Positions 12,398 to 24,088 of a stretch of DNA of 64,000 bases are shown here, piece by piece; the stretch's first letter is position 1, and the number at the start of each line of letters is the position of its first letter. The position numbers and the translations under genes were made by a program. The DNA is taken from assembly GCA_029204225.1 (NCBI GenBank), contig CM055108.1:8866601-8930600 (forward strand). The letters run 5' to 3'. A model generated the notes under the pieces. It was not told where the DNA came from, ran no database searches, and saw only the letters and a list, made by a program, of their open reading frames with translations. The DNA is from Diphasiastrum complanatum (lineage: Eukaryota; Streptophyta; Lycopodiopsida; Lycopodiales; Lycopodiaceae).

Positions 12398-13599
12398 GTG
12401 GCCTATGCCATTCTTAAATGCACCTTTTTGATTGTTGACCTATAGCCTTCCAGGTTCTAGGTAGCCCGTGGCAACGTCCTGCCAACTTGTGCTGGAAAGA
12501 GATGAATATGATGCTACAGGTAGTTTTAGGTTAAGACACATGGTAGTCACAATAAAAAGGCATTAGCCAACGTCATATATCTGGTACATCAATTACCTAT
12601 TCGACTCTGATGATGCGTTATTTAATGACTATTAGGTAAGGTGTCTAAAGTTGAATGCTCCGACGTACAATCTAACTATCCAATCTGCCTATAGCACTCA
12701 ATGCCACTCAATGTACTAGGTTTATCCTTGTTTTTTTTTTTAGCAAGCTTGGAATTTGAAGGGCATACATGCCTTTCAAAATGAAGGGCATCGTTAATTG
12801 GAATTTTGAAATGACTTATAGTTCCATTATTCAAATGTTTTTTTGTTTCAAAAGAAAGGAGTCGCCTACGCGTGCATAACTCATGCACCTCCTTTGTCTT
12901 TTAACTATTTAAAGTTTTATATGCATTTTCAAGATACATGTGGAGTCGAAAGGCATCCGGAAGGTGCACGTAAAACAAATTTACTTTTTTTATGCAACTT
13001 TTACTCGGAATGTGCATGTAAATAAAACCTTATCACAAATTTGAAAGAAAAATGGTCTGACGCTGGAAAAGGTCCGAGGTGTAATCCCTCGACCGTTCCG
13101 CATGTGGGAAGGGTCTTCTTCGGCTTTCTTTACATATTTTTGACATGACCTGGGATTCAGCTTTTAAAAAATGACCGTTTGAAGTAATTTATTATTTGAA
13201 TGGCACGTAGCTTTTGTGGGGACGTGAGTTGTGGGTTATTGGCTTCTTCACCGTGAGACGTGTGAGTGAGGCTTATTGGCCTGAAATGCTTTACGCCCCA
13301 GCAATTGGATTTTCGCCACGTGGATGACCTTTAATAACTGTCTGTTATCGTGGCAGAATCTAAACGTTGATGATGTAATCCAACGCTGGCGGTTTAAATC
13401 ACCTCCTGCCAGTGCCACCTTCCTTCCTTATCAAATATGGCTCTGGACTCTGCATACTTTCTATGCATCTTCTTCTTTTGACAGCTAAAAGGGGTTTGAC
13501 CTTTTGCTTGACACCTAAGGTTTTTGGTGAGCGCCTGGGGGAGCTCCAATGTCCATTCTAGACTGAGTCATGGGTTCTTTTTCTGGCTTGCCTTTGGGT

Positions 13600-13880
13600 T
13601 TAGAAATCATTAGATTGGGTTGGAAATAGGTAATTTTGGTCAGGAATTCGTAAATTGGGGTTAGAGATCAGTAATTTAGGGTCAGAAATTAGTAGATTGC
13701 TATAGAATGAGTAATCTGGGATTAGAAATAATTAGATTGAGGTTAAAAAATAGTAAATTGGGTTAGTAATCAGTAGATTGAGGTTAAAAAATAGTAAATT
13801 GGGGTTAGCAGTAAGTACTCAGTAGATAATAGGGTTGGGAAATTTAGTAGATTGGGTTGGATTTGGTTGCATAATCAATA
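13600..13880. repeat. Degenerate minisatellite upstream of WD40 gene 2
   Basis: Imperfect GGTTAGAAAT/AGTAGATTGG-type units, shorter than the matching array at 1990-2490. Confidence 0.75.
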
Positions 13881-14313
13881 CAGTGGGGTCATTTGAACTT
13901 ACTACATCTGCACTAATTTTAGAGTGGGTTTTCGTGTGGTTGAGTTATGGGTTTAGAGTTTACAGATTTGTGACGAAACTAATGTGTACCGTTGTACATC
14001 CGTTCTTCTTTATGTATTCCAGCTATTTAGCTTTTGCTGGATTGGATTCCCATGTTTGGAAGCTACCTCACAGCTCACCTTTTAGATATGCCTTAAAGCC
14101 CAAGGCAGGGCTTTCCGTGCATTATTTTCTCCTTGCTTAGCACAATAACAACCTGCGGTTCGATCTGTTTGGTGGCTTGTTTGGTAGCTTGCATATTTTT
14201 TGATCAGGATAGTCCTTATACCAGCGTGACTTGGTTGGTGCAAGACTGCAAATTTTTTGAAAGAAGGGTACATTGTAGAGAATTCTAAGATCGAAAATCT
14301 TATGGATGTGAAA

Positions 14314-15690
14314 ATGTCGGGCGTCTTTGAAAGAAACAGCGTTTCTGCATCCAGTAGTTTCTCTCGCTTCAGCGATGATACTCTTGTTTCAAACAACAAA
14401 GGCGGACAATCCAGAAACAGCTCTCATTCTGCAAATTCCACATCGCCCACAAGTGTTTTGGAAGTAGCTCAGCTCCAAGATCAGCGAAGATCATGCTCAG
14501 ATCTCAATGCTGAATCGGTGCTTAGCATTGCATCAGAATCAGAAGCAAATGGCCTGGTGTTTCCACCTTCAACGTCGCAGAGCTGCCAAGAATTCCCTGC
14601 ATATAATATCGACAATCGCTCACACAAATGCACTGCATCTAGCAAAGGACACACTGGGCGTGTCTGCTCACTTGCTGTCGGTGGTGATCTCCTCTACAGC
14701 GGCTCTGATGCCAGTAGCATTCGAATTTGGCGCCGATCAGACATGGATGCTTTCAGCAGCTTCCGCACTGGGGATGGCGCTGTCAAAGCGCTCCTCGTGC
14801 ATGGAGACAAGGTTTTCTCTGCCCACCAGGATCACAAAATCAGAGTCTGGCGGCATTCCAAATCTCGCCCATCTGATGTGCAGGCTGTGGCAACTCTCCC
14901 GACTCTCAAGAATTACCTGACCAGCTGCCTATCACCTAAGAATTACGTCCAGGTGCGACGCCATCACAAACGCCTCTGGATCGAGCATGTCGACGCCGTA
15001 TCCGTTCTCGCTGTTGGTAATGGAGTTCTGTACTCTGGATCGTGGGACAAAACCGTGAAGGTATGGCGGCTATCGGATTACCGGTGCTTGGAAACAGTCG
15101 AAGCCCATGATGACGCTGTCAATGCCCTGATTGTGGGGAGTAACGGGCGCGTCTACACTGGGTCAGCCGACAAGAAAGTGAAATCATGGCACAAATCGAG
15201 CAAGACGCATGTTCTGCTTTCCACCATGGAGGGACACAAATCCGGAGTGAATGCATTGGCGTTGTCGATGGATGAGTCGCTTCTCTACTCTGGTTCTAGC
15301 GATACATCCATTGTAGTGTGGGAGAAGCAGGCAGATGAGGATGAGCTGAAGAATGTGGAGTCTCTACGAGGACACCGTGCTGCTGTGCTTTGTCTTGCGG
15401 CCATCGTCAATGGGCTTTGCAGTGGTTCTGCGGACAAGACAATCAGAATATGGGAAAGGAAGGGGGGCAGAGTGCATGATTGTCTGTCTGTGCTGGAAGG
15501 GCACGTGGGTGGAGTAAGGTCGTTATCGGTGGGCATGGATTTGGAAAGGGGTGGATGCCTGAGCGTTTACAGTGGAAGCATGGATGGCTGCCTCAAATTG
15601 TGGTGCATTCCTTTGAAAACGGAAGCTTCATCATCCGATTTTGAAGATATTCCGACAAAATTACCGCTTCCAGATAGAACGCTCCAGTGA
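14314..15690 (+). CDS. JINGUBANG-like WD40-repeat protein, copy 2
   Basis: Intronless gene for a 458-residue protein, the tandem paralogue of 2916-4295. The seven-blade propeller is almost identical to copy 1. Differences cluster in the Ser-rich N-terminal linker, where copy 2 lacks a few residues and carries a CQEF insertion before PAYNIDN. A few blade substitutions also occur, such as Y to H in KSWHKSS. The ATG at 14314 matches the start of copy 1. An in-frame ATG at 14302 would add four residues (MDVK). As in copy 1, WD40 propellers serve as binding scaffolds. No frame damage is visible, so both copies look functional. Confidence 0.9.
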   Translation: MSGVFERNSVSASSSFSRFSDDTLVSNNKGGQSRNSSHSANSTSPTSVLEVAQLQDQRRSCSDLNAESVLSIASESEANGLVFPPSTSQSCQEFPAYNIDNRSHKCTASSKGHTGRVCSLAVGGDLLYSGSDASSIRIWRRSDMDAFSSFRTGDGAVKALLVHGDKVFSAHQDHKIRVWRHSKSRPSDVQAVATLPTLKNYLTSCLSPKNYVQVRRHHKRLWIEHVDAVSVLAVGNGVLYSGSWDKTVKVWRLSDYRCLETVEAHDDAVNALIVGSNGRVYTGSADKKVKSWHKSSKTHVLLSTMEGHKSGVNALALSMDESLLYSGSSDTSIVVWEKQADEDELKNVESLRGHRAAVLCLAAIVNGLCSGSADKTIRIWERKGGRVHDCLSVLEGHVGGVRSLSVGMDLERGGCLSVYSGSMDGCLKLWCIPLKTEASSSDFEDIPTKLPLPDRTLQ

Positions 15691-16079
15691 CTATAATTCC
15701 CAGAGTTCTGCTTGTCGCCTCTTGCAGATGGCAAAACCAGATGTTCCATAAGAAAGAACGCTGAGAAGAAAATGTTTTAGTATTTCTTCTGCAAACTTTC
15801 TGCTTTTGGAGAGTGCTTATGAATTGGTATTCCAGCCTTTTCAGAGAGAATATTGCACTATCCGTCATTCTTTTATTACTTTTCTTTCCTTGAGGACTAA
15901 AATTTCCAGCAAACTGACTATCTAGTGGAGATTATTTGGAGGCTAACATTCTTTATTTCCAGGCTTTCTCAATCAAACGAAATTGGCTGTCTTCGTCTGA
16001 ATTTCCAAACTTACCATTCTTTAAATTTAATAAGTAAATGATTAAGGGAGCTTGAATTGTGAAGTCATTATATTTTCCT

Positions 16080-16960
16080 GAATTTAGCCATCTTTTGTTC
16101 AAGGCTGGAGAGAAAAGTCCAATTTCTGAGATAAATGGTGTTTACTCGTCCCTGATCTTGTCGCTCTCCTAAAGCATTAATGGGATTTGTGTCCTTGTAG
16201 GTGTATGAACTGTTGAGGTTTAGCCGTGTCATCAATTAATATGTACATGCGTTGGATCCGTAAACCATCCAACGGGGTGCAGGCTAAAAGTATGTAACAT
16301 GGGACGAGCTCATTCTAGATGTAAATGAAAACGTTTTTTGGCCAATATTTCAAGAGAGAAAAGTTTCTGAGATAAGTGGTGTTTACTCGTGTCTGATCTT
16401 GTGATCAAGAAGAGGATGATGAGATTCTTGTTCATGGATCAAGATATGAAGGCATTTACAAATTGGATCCAAGAGAGTGCAAAATCTATTGATGTTGCTT
16501 ATGAATCCAAGCTTTCAAAGGAGGCTAATCACACAAGATGCACATGTTTATATCTTCTCCCTGGTAGGTGTATGTGTATGAATTGTTGAGGTTAAGCCGT
16601 GCCATTAATTAATATATACATGCATTGGATGAGTACTGGGTGCAGGCTGAAAGTGTGTAACATGAGGAATGATCTGAGCTCATATTACATGTAAATGAAA
16701 TTTTTTTTGCCAATATTTCAAGAGGGGAAAGTCCAATTTCTGAGAAGTAGTTTTTATTCCTGTCTGAACTTGTAGCTTTGAGCTCCTGGAAGGATCATAA
16801 ATTGTTTAGCGGTGTCATTAAACAACACACATGCCTTGGATGAGTAAAGTATCCAACTGGGTGCAGGCTAAAAGTATGTAACATGAGGGGATGAGCTGAT
16901 GCTGCTGATCTCATGTTCGATGTAAATGGAAAAGGCCAATATTTTACGAGAGCAAAACAA
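16080..16960 (+). repeat. 3' flanking repeats of about 240 bp, second cluster
   Basis: Three to four imperfect copies of the unit described at 4700-5220 ('tagccgtgtcat', 'catgc.ttggat', 'gtgcaggct.aaagt.tgtaacatg'). One copy carries unrelated inserted sequence around 16400-16550. Confidence 0.75.
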
Positions 16961-17562
16961 GTCTTGTTTCACAATCTGCCCTGCCCAACATTTCCGGCCT
17001 TTGAAAATTATCATAGAGGAGTCAGGACCATGGATGATGATATATGCCATTACTATATTGGTACTCAAATGTTCTCTTGATGCTAGCATTCAGGCTCGTT
17101 GAAAACTTTTTTTTCAACCTATAACACAAAATTTATTAAAAAAAATTTATGTAAGTTTTATTTTATAAGGAGAAGGCTCGGCCACATTATCCAGTTGCCC
17201 TATGACTCGATGATATACCCATACAAATCCACCATCATGAGTTTAAGCCTCTAACCATTAATTAAGACCATATACACTTGAGGGCCCCAAACTCATATTC
17301 ATAATTAACTTATGGTGTGAGGTAGACCTACTGACCTCTAACGGGATAATCAATTCGAGATCAGTCTTGGACATGACATTTGTCTTCCCTTATTCAAGTT
17401 TTGACCTCAAAACTTAAAATTGGAGAAGTTCCTTCTCAGGCTATCTTCTTGTTTTGAAGAATCGTCATCGTCTGTACAATCCTTCTATCGAACCACATGC
17501 TCGGTAACTATACAATTTCTCGAGCGTTTAGTTTTAGTATTCAAGATCTTTTCGGTTTCAAG

Positions 17563-17998
17563 TCAAGTCTCATCCGATGATAAATCCAATAGATCGAATT
17601 GGTCTCCAAAACCAAGATGTTCCCCTTCACGTAGACTTTTCTTTAGTCGACTTACGTGAAAAATAGAGTGTACTAGCGTTTTTTTTAGGAGGTCCAATTT
17701 GTAAGCCAAGGATTCAATATTTTTCAAGGTTTGATAGGGTCCCCTATATCTATCAAACAATTTGTAATGCTTGTCGGTATGCATTACACTAGAATCCTTC
17801 GGGATAAGGAATCACATGAAAATTGGTTAATGTATGTTTAAGAAATTCACTAAAATATTCCCAAAAATAGCTTGTATTGTTTTCGGTTTTGTAAATTTGA
17901 GATATCCATAAGGGCATGACCAATACATCAAATTTCCGACAAAACACCCTCTTGTGACCGATAGAAATTGGCATCAAATAAGATTTATGGCCATACAA
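17563..17998 (-). pseudogene. Ty3/gypsy integrase C-terminal relic
   Basis: The minus strand reads LFDRYRGPYQTLKNIESLAYKL then SIFHVSRLKKSLREGE, the characteristic end of Ty3/gypsy integrase ('GPF.I...G..AY.L.LP....H.VFHVS.LK'). The neighbouring frames to about 18165 are degenerate. It is an inactive relic with no LTR visible. Confidence 0.6.
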
Positions 17999-18329
17999 TG
18001 GCCACCCGGATCAAGTTAGTTTCAAAACTTCCTTTCAGAAATGCCTGCGTCCCATACCATAGGTTCTTCCTCCAAGAAGACCATACACTCTTTGATCAAA
18101 ACATCCAAGAATCGATTGATTTCATTGGAATAATTTTGTCTCATAGAGATTTTCAAAATCTCTAGATCTACCAAATGACTCATATAACATTTGAATCCAA
18201 TTAATCAGTACTATTAAAGTTCTGAAAACAGCCAAACGCATTTTGAGGTATGTGAAAGGCACATTCAATCTTGGTCTAGTCTATTCAAGACATATAATCT
18301 ACATAAGCTAAAAGGATATCTGGATTTTG

Positions 18330-18772
18330 AATGGGTTGCTAGCATAGGAGATCAACTATTGGTTATGCTTTTGATATTGGCAACATGTGTTTCTCCCAGC
18401 CTAACAAGCAACAATACACTATATTACTTTCCACCTTATAAGCTGAGTAAAAGGTACTATGTTTAGCAACACAAGAAGCAATTTGGCTATGTCAACTGCT
18501 TAGAGAAATCGGCATACGACCAACCAAAAGTAATGATCACCTTCTGTGATAGTCAGGGTGGGATAAAGTTGGCCAAGAATCTTGCATTTTATGCTAAAAA
18601 AAAACACATAGAGCTAAAATAATATTTCATACACAAGAAGCTTTGTTCAAAAGATATAGATGTAATTCATTGTAATACTGTTTCACAATTGGCTGATGTA
18701 TTTACGAAACCGCTGAGCAAGGACAAATTTGAAACCTTTAGGATGAAGCTTGGCATAGAAGCAATAACTTGA
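18330..18772 (+). pseudogene. Ty1/copia RNase H relic
   Basis: With several stops and shifts the plus strand retains the copia RNase H block: AKNLAFYAKKKHIELK (equivalent to 'NP.FH.RTKHIE'), YFIHKKL, and VSQLADVFTKPLSKDKFETF, the conserved 'ADIFTKPL' ending of copia pol. A purine-rich tract follows the stop (18775-18790), where the polypurine tract would lie. The 3' LTR could not be delimited. Confidence 0.7.
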
Positions 18773-18789
18773 AGTGGGAAAAAAAGAGA

Positions 18790-20340
18790 GATATATGTTT
18801 TTCTATTTTACTTGCAATGTTGTGATAATGCATATTTCAAAAAAATTAGATTGCAAGTAAGTCTGCTATCAAGGAGGCATCTTCCATGAATGCTTCTTTG
18901 TTAATACTTTTATAAACATTAATTGTTGAGGGAGAGAGTTAGAAAAGCAATAATTAATCGTTTCTTTTATGGTTATTTTCTCTATCTAAATTCTAGATAG
19001 TTGAGCGAATCATCTTCAAGCCCTTAGCTACTACTCATGTACTCTTTCATTTGCGTTCGAACCAATGTGAATATACAGGTGGTGTTTGGAGCAATTCTTC
19101 TCGCCTTGTCTAGAAAGCACTTGATGGTGTGTGTATGTGTGATTGAAATGATCCTTTTCAAATTGTCAGCTTCATGATTTGTCTATTAGACATTAGAGAA
19201 AATATGGGCCCAAAGAGGGCCCGATAAGAAATGCCATGTAGGAGAGAGAAAAATAACTATAAAGTAATTATAATATCATTTTCTAACTTCTTTATGCATA
19301 TGCCCACACTACTTTCCATGTAAATGAATGCACCTTAGTTTAGTCACATCAAAAGATAAAAAATGAATGTTGCCCAAGGAAAGCAGCCACCACAAATCAG
19401 AAATCTAAGATGTGGTGAGAGTTGGAAGACACAGACCACCTAAACTGGAGAGGGTGGATTGGAAGTTTGCAAAGAAGGAATTCTGAGACAATCTAGATAA
19501 ATTCAAGTGACAAAAAAAGGTAGCTAAAGTGCGACTAGAGATTATGGGGCCTTCTCATTTGGGTAGCAATGACGAAGAGCATTTTCGTGCCCATTTTGTA
19601 AGTCTCTTACTCATAAGTTGAATTTTACTTGAATGAAATTCAAAGTCTCGATTTTAATTTTTTTGCACTACCTAAATTTTTTTGCTTATCTATTACGATC
19701 ACAACATTGTTAGTTTATACAAAAATCCATCGTAGGGCAGTCTCCCACAAGGACGAGTACGTATATGCATACGGCCACAATATGCAATCATTACTCAAGT
19801 TATTAGAGAGGCAAGAGAATAAATTAGGATACTGTTTTTAAGGTATGTTTTTAGAATAATTTATAACTTCACTACATTCTTATAGTGTCTCTCTCACTCC
19901 TCTGATTCATGTTTGTTACATGCAAGTACTATAGTCCTCATCTCATGAATCATAGTAGGGTGAGTCTGATGTACGTGGCCAAGATGAGGACTCAGCTAGA
20001 TCTAGCTAGTTTTGGTATTCTAGGCAATAGATATGCACATTTTTAGATGTAGTTTATATATAGTTCTAAAACTAGACTATTACTATACTTGGATTATTTT
20101 TGTTATTGGACCATTTATGTCTAGTTATTTTGATAATCATAATTGTCTTTCATAGGTATTTAATGGAATGAAATTTTACTTTAATATTTGGACTCCTTAT
20201 TGAATGAAACTCATTCATTTGGACTCGACATTGCATATAATTTTTTTTAATGTAATTTATCTATGGCCCTAAACAAAGTTGTTGTAATGATTTGCTTTTA
20301 GGTCGAAGTTGCCACGAGACCTCAAACTATGACTTAAATT
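18790..20340. other. AT-rich intergenic DNA, possible LTR debris
   Basis: No gene is supported. A 'tgttgagggagag' at 18924 resembles the start of some copia LTRs, but no matching end was found. Confidence 0.4.
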
Positions 20341-20344
20341 TAGT

Positions 20345-20833
20345 ATGAGGAGGTAGATGTGTAACATCCTTCTAAGGGATTCCAAGAAACTAGCTATATG
20401 GACTTTTCGTGATTTTACTGAAGGGGATTATGTATATCTAAGGTTACAACCTTATAGATACACTATGCTAAAGAAAACTCAAAGCAAAAAGTTGGCTCCC
20501 GAATTTTATGGACCCTTCAAAATTGTGAAGAAGCTTGGAGAGTTGGGTTACGAATTGATCTACCATCAACAACCTGTATGCATCATGTGTTCCATGTATC
20601 TCTTCTAAAGAGGAGTTTGGGAGAACACTTATATGCAATTGATACTCTACCACCGTTGGATCATGAGGGTCATATGGTTCTGGAACCAGCCAAAATTGTT
20701 GGATATCGGGACAAGGTATTGCGAAATGGGAAGTTAATCAAGGAATATCTAATTCATTGAAAGAATCTTCCTGATGAAGACAATAGTTGGGTGGACAGCT
20801 CCTTTATTCGAAAGTGGCCACAACTATTACCAT
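20345..20833 (+). pseudogene. Ty3/gypsy integrase C-terminus with chromodomain-like tail
   Basis: The frame reads GDYVYLRLQPYR, then KLAPEFYGPFKIVKKLGELGYEL, then (after a one-base frame change near 20575) HHVFHVSLLKRSL. Next comes a chromodomain-like tail ending IKEYLIHWKNLPDEDNSWVD, typical of the chromovirus branch of Ty3/gypsy elements. It lies directly upstream of a polypurine tract and LTR (20942). Chromodomains direct integration to methylated-histone chromatin. The frameshift and the missing pol core mark it as dead. Confidence 0.8.
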
Positions 20834-20941
20834 GAAGCTGTTGGAAACGACATTCTCCATCGATAGAATTTGAAATGTATCCCTAGGGCTACTAGACAGA
20901 TGCCTTCATTTTTTAGCACAGAAATGTTTACGTAAGGGAAG

Positions 20942-21459
20942 TGTCATGTACTTTTAGTACATCCATGCTTATCAATGCATCAGAATATCCATTGTAAGCT
21001 TTGTAGGCCCAAAAGGAACTATTAGCCTTAAGAACAAGGCGGTTCCCTCTTTAGGCCCTTCAAAGTAATTAATTAGGATAATAGGCCACTAAGGGCCCAA
21101 TGTAGGCTAAATAATGCTTAACAAGGGTTAACTATCCTTCAAGATAGTTATGTTTAGTTAAGGAAGGCAAGAGACATTATTTTGTGAATGTTTTGGCTCA
21201 TTTGCAAGTGAGAGCTTCTAGCTTCCTTGTAAATGCAAGCCATAGGGATCTCCATTGCTAGGCCTCATGTCCCCTATCCACATGAGTCAATGCTCCATTT
21301 CCATTGATTGTACTCTTTCTTTCATTGCTAATGCAATTCCATTGTGATCTCATTGTTTCTAGCTTTCTATTGATATGCTATCATGAATGTCTTGTTATCT
21401 TCTTGCTTCTAGCTTTACTTCATTGCTATTGCTATTAGTTTGGGATTTGGCACATGACA
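20942..21459 (+). repeat. 3' LTR of the Ty3/gypsy chromovirus remnant
   Basis: The 518-bp interval starts TGTCATGT and ends ACATGACA, perfect 8-bp terminal inverted repeats of TG...CA form. It is immediately preceded by the purine tract AAGGGAAG (20934-20941). It follows the chromovirus integrase tail in the right orientation. The first bases also form a small hairpin (ATGTACT-TTT-AGTACAT). The 5' LTR is not in the window. Confidence 0.75.
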
Positions 21460-21589
21460 CCGGACCACAAATGGACTGCAATAGACCAAAATGTGGTTCG
21501 AAAATTGGTCTGTTTGCGGTCATTTGCGGTCCGATTGTTGTTGCCGTCCGTTTGCGGTTAGGTGTGTTAGTGCTGGTGTGTGTGCATGT

Positions 21590-22165
21590 AAGGTGTTACT
21601 GTAAGTGTAAGTGTATGTGTAAGGGTAAGTTAGTGTAAGTGTAAGTGCAAGTGTTTGAAATTGTTAGTGTAAGTGTAAGTAAGTGTAGTTGTAAGTGCAT
21701 GTAAGGTGTTAGTGTAAGTGTGGGAGTGTAAAAGTAAGTGGGTAAGTGTTAGTGTGGGTATGTAAGTAAGTGTTAGTTAGTGTAAGTGTAAGTGTAAGTG
21801 TAAGTGTGGGTGTGTAAGTAAGTGTAATTTTGAATCTGAATTGAATAAGGTGGAGGAGATAGAACAAAATTTTCATGCCTACCTTAATACATGATCTACA
21901 TTTCCCATTGCCTCACTCGTTAGCATTCACTTAGATCACTAAGTGTAAGTATTAGTGTGGGTTTATGTATATAAGTCCAAGTGTGTGAATATAAGTCTAA
22001 GTGCAAGCATAAGTAAGCATAAGTCCAAGTGTGTGAATATAAGTCTAAGTGTAAGCATAAGTAAGCCTTTAGTGTAAGTGTGTAAGTGATATTGTCTAAG
22101 TGTAAGCAATCGTAATTGTAAGTTAGTGTAAGTGTAAGTGTAAGTGCGAGTGTGGATGTAGGTGT
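21590..22165. repeat. GTAAGT hexamer-based satellite array
   Basis: Many tandem GTAAGT/GTGTAA units, with variants GTAAGC and GTCTAA, in two blocks (about 21590-21830 and 21940-22165). They are separated by about 110 bp of unrelated sequence. Confidence 0.85.
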
Positions 22166-22281
22166 GGTGTTTAACCATGGTTAAAATATAATTTTTTTAA
22201 ATGCTGAAATATTCCCTCCCAATAGTTGGGAACCCTCAAAAATTTGAATTAGGAGTGACATTTCTGAAAAAAGCCTACGTC

Positions 22282-23653
22282 TTAATGGTCTTCAACAACC
22301 AATGCTGATCTGCATTGCAAACATAATTTTCATGAAAATGTCAGTAGAAATTAGGACACTCATAGTATTCACAACAATATATAATAAGAAAATCAACAGA
22401 AAGTTGAAATGAATAAGTAACAAAATTAGTGATTATGAATGAATCAAAAAGTTCAAGCAATATTCAATACCAAATAAGCTATAACTTACTTGAATCCACG
22501 GATTCGTCTTTTTCTATGACCTCCTCTGGATGATAGATCACATATATCCTTGTTTACCAGTCTTTTCCTCTTGTTGCTTCGGACCTTTCTGTTGAGCACA
22601 TCCATATCTTTAACAAGAGACAAATATGAGATACGCATGGATTGAAATGCAATTTTTATCTCATCATTACTAGTTGTATAATGATGCAAAGAAGATTTCA
22701 ACCTTTGGATCTCCTCCTTGAGCATCTCATTTTCATCCAAACAAGTTTTCATCTTTGTAGATTTTTCTTCGCACTCCTTTGATATTTTCCTTGATTCCTC
22801 TTCCAGATAATGTGTAATAAACTATTGGATAAATTTTTGCATATAAACATCGTTTGGGTTTTGTGTACGTTGACACTTGAAAAGAAATCCACAAATATAT
22901 TCAAGGAAATAAACCAACTCAATCTGACTGTTTTTTATCCCGTGCTCATTCTTAATGAATTTTTTTACATCATTATATATCTTGTAACGAAATGATTCTG
23001 AAACTGTAGCATCTGGTGCAATCCATTCATCACTTTCAAAACTAGGTAATGGAATTGGTACTATTTGTTCAAAATTTCCTTTTGTATCAAGAATGTACAT
23101 TGATTCATAAAAAAAGATCCCACTATTAGCTAGATCTTTTGCAGTTCTACCTTGATATTGAAGCTGTCCAATATCAATGTGAATAACATCTAACACACTG
23201 CTAAAGATCCACTCAGCTCCCATTCATTTATGTTGGATGGATATAAATCTACAAGAGAAAAATGATCAGATTGGCAGGTTTACTATTAGATATTTATGAA
23301 TGACAAAAATCAAAGTATCAAAAATATCGATACTCACAGTTGCTTTTTTTGTGATCCTGACGGTTGAATCCTTGCACATTTATCTCTGAATGCATATATA
23401 CATGTTGGACTAGAATTTCAGAAATAGATTTTTCTCTTGACGATGTTTTGAAATCCAAAATTCTGGCCTTCCAATTAGATCGAAATGATAGTTTTGACCT
23501 TTTCCTTTTTCGAAATGCTCCTCTTGATGATGGATGCATCAAAACCCAAGAGTTTTTTGAATATTTTCTTGGCACCCATAATCCATTATCATCTGTCTCG
23601 TTGAATAGAAGCACAAAGTCGATTGAGGAGCACGGCTTCCTTGATGGCGCCAT
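22282..23653 (-). pseudogene. BAH-like/coiled-coil family gene, copy A' (decayed)
   Basis: Minus-strand gene starting MAPSRKPCSS at 23653. Exon 1 ends at 23338 with a phase-1 donor, at the same site as in gene A (24194). Exon 2 begins near 23252 with YLYPSN and shares HIDIGQLQYQGRTAKDLA and GIFFYESMY with the other copies. A one-base frame change lies near 23195-23215 and a TAG stop at 22822-22824. Beyond the stop the same frame continues into a coiled coil (ENEMLKEEIQRLKSSL), a basic nuclear-localisation-like stretch (RSNKRKRLVNKD) and SRGGHRKRRIRGF. A GTAAGT donor follows, then a short last exon ending near 22282. The region around WKARILDF and VQHVYM resembles a BAH fold. Its start lies 36 bp from the left end of the 8.45-kb element, so it is probably an older copy beside which that element inserted. 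Confidence 0.65.
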
Positions 23654-23688
23654 TCGTAATTTGCATGCAAAAATCTGAAACAATGAAC

Positions 23689-23724
23689 CATTAGGGCCCT
23701 TTTTGGACTCAAAAGGGCCTCTTC
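23689..23724 (+). repeat. Left terminal inverted repeat
   Basis: Starts CATTAGGGCCC and ends GGGCCTCTTC. It matches the reverse complement of 32105-32141 except for one missing base. It is internally near-palindromic (GGCCCTTTTTG...CAAAAGGGCC). Confidence 0.9.
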
Positions 23725-24025
23725 ACTAATTATAATTAGTGTTAATGATGACACGTGTCCCAATAAAATATTGACAACCGAGAGGGAATGGTCCATATGA
23801 CATGGCAAATTGAATGGTGCAGATTAAATCAAGTGTGGGCCCACAAAGTACACCTCTAACATTAACCCTAGATAAAGCAATAACTATGCCTACTGGTTAA
23901 CATCAACTAGCATGTCTATCTACTAGCAGCCTTACCCTAAGTGAGCCTAGTCCTTATTTCAAATTTTGAATGTTCACAAGCTTGTATCTCTCATCTCTCT
24001 CCCATTTTGTAGTCTCTCTCTAAAC

Positions 24026-24027
<2 letters not shown>

Positions 24028-24085
<58 letters not shown>
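24028..24085. repeat. (CT)n microsatellite in the leader of gene A
   Basis: About 29 CT units, located 110-165 bp upstream of the gene A start codon. CT/GA tracts are frequent in plant core promoters and 5' leaders, and a regulatory role here is only an inference. Confidence 0.9.

Positions 24086-24088
<3 letters not shown>

Larger units (their letters stand above)
12393..17092 (+). repeat. Segmental duplication, copy 2
   Basis: Direct-orientation partner of 940-5345. It holds the same leader, upstream minisatellite, WD40 gene and 3' repeat cluster. It is slightly longer because the 3' repeat cluster has expanded. The LINE relic abuts its left edge. Confidence 0.85.

Noticed and set aside
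22282-22487. H3 fold following GGHRKRRIRGF in A'
   Set aside because: The downstream exon reads only a short tail before a stop in every plausible phase; no H3 helices.
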